Part shown: one piece after another, positions 33,987 to 34,032 of the stretch
How positions within the stretch are numbered: the first letter of the stretch is position 1
Layout of the letters: the number at the start of each line of letters is the position of its first letter
DNA from: Bacillus sp. 7884-1
GTDB lineage: Bacteria; Bacillota; Bacilli; Bacillales; Cytobacillaceae
Assembly: GCF_002272245.1 (NCBI RefSeq)
Contig: NZ_NPDD01000140.1
Span: forward strand, 1-34,032
Direction: 5' to 3'
DNA: 34,032 nt
Position numbers and translations under genes: made by a program
The notes under the pieces: model-generated
Database searches by the model: none
What the model was told of the DNA's origin: nothing
Seen by the model: the letters and a program-made list of their open reading frames with translations, nothing else

Positions 33987-34032
33987 AATTGTCAAAATCA
34001 TATTCACCTAATGTGGACAATAAACTATATAA

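Noticed and set aside
33957..33989. Sigma-A promoter using TTGACA (33957-33962)
   Set aside because: The best -10 (CATAAT, 33984-33989) is 21 bases away, too far for a normal promoter; TTGACA is better explained as one arm of the inverted repeat.

Overview
The window comes from a spore-forming, low-GC Gram-positive bacterium of the Bacillaceae (Bacillus or Neobacillus type). The right half keeps, in inverted orientation, the Bacillus subtilis yjb-yjc neighbourhood: yjcH, yjcG, yjcF, yjcD, spoVIF, a YjcZ-like peptide, yjcA, cotZ, cotO, fabI, a yjbQ-like antiporter, prpE, yjbO, nadF, yjbM, yjbL, yjbK, yjbI and spxH. Germination and coat genes confirm an endospore former. All names come from reading the sequence; no database search was run.

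Layout. (1) 1-1260: a dispersed-repeat end, a two-gene PspA/lmo0954-type membrane-stress operon on the minus strand, and two terminators. (2) 1263-15592: a 14.3 kb island bounded by a perfect 45-bp direct repeat. The repeat is the 3' part of a tRNA-Val(GAC) gene whose intact copy lies at 15551-15622. The island carries a small serine recombinase with a palindromic upstream region, a small lipoprotein, the 3' remnant of a group II intron, a complete gerA-type germinant receptor operon behind a near-perfect sigma-G promoter, a decayed IS110 element that still has its non-coding leader (candidate bridge-RNA locus), a frameshifted small gene, scraps that look like integrase tails, and a very large secreted subtilisin-like protease with a cohesin-like region and a C-terminal dockerin. 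The protease is flanked by diverged copies of one intergenic block, which suggests a former tandem array. (3) 15700-20300: a small WYL-like protein, yjcH, yjcG, yjcF and the helicase yjcD. (4) 20300-25240: a spore cluster with SpoVIF, a YjcZ-like peptide, a spoVAC-AD-AEb operon led by a YhcN/YlaJ-like lipoprotein, an undescribed 33-residue Lys/Cys peptide, YjcA, CotZ and CotO. (5) 25300-33800: FabI with a FapR operator, a K+/H+ antiporter, PrpE, a pseudouridine synthase operon with NAD kinase and a (p)ppGpp synthetase, a UPF0738 protein, a CYTH protein, and a truncated haemoglobin translationally coupled to SpxH. (6) 33850-34032: a promoter-like non-coding edge with two Rex/Fnr-like palindromes.

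How it fits together. The core region supplies spore structure (coat, exosporium, DPA channel), housekeeping lipid and cofactor enzymes and stress signalling (SpxH, RelQ-type synthetase, haemoglobin). The island adds accessory functions useful to a soil spore former: an extra germinant receptor and an extra large extracellular protease. It seems immobile now: no intact tyrosine integrase is visible, and its IS110 and group II intron are broken.
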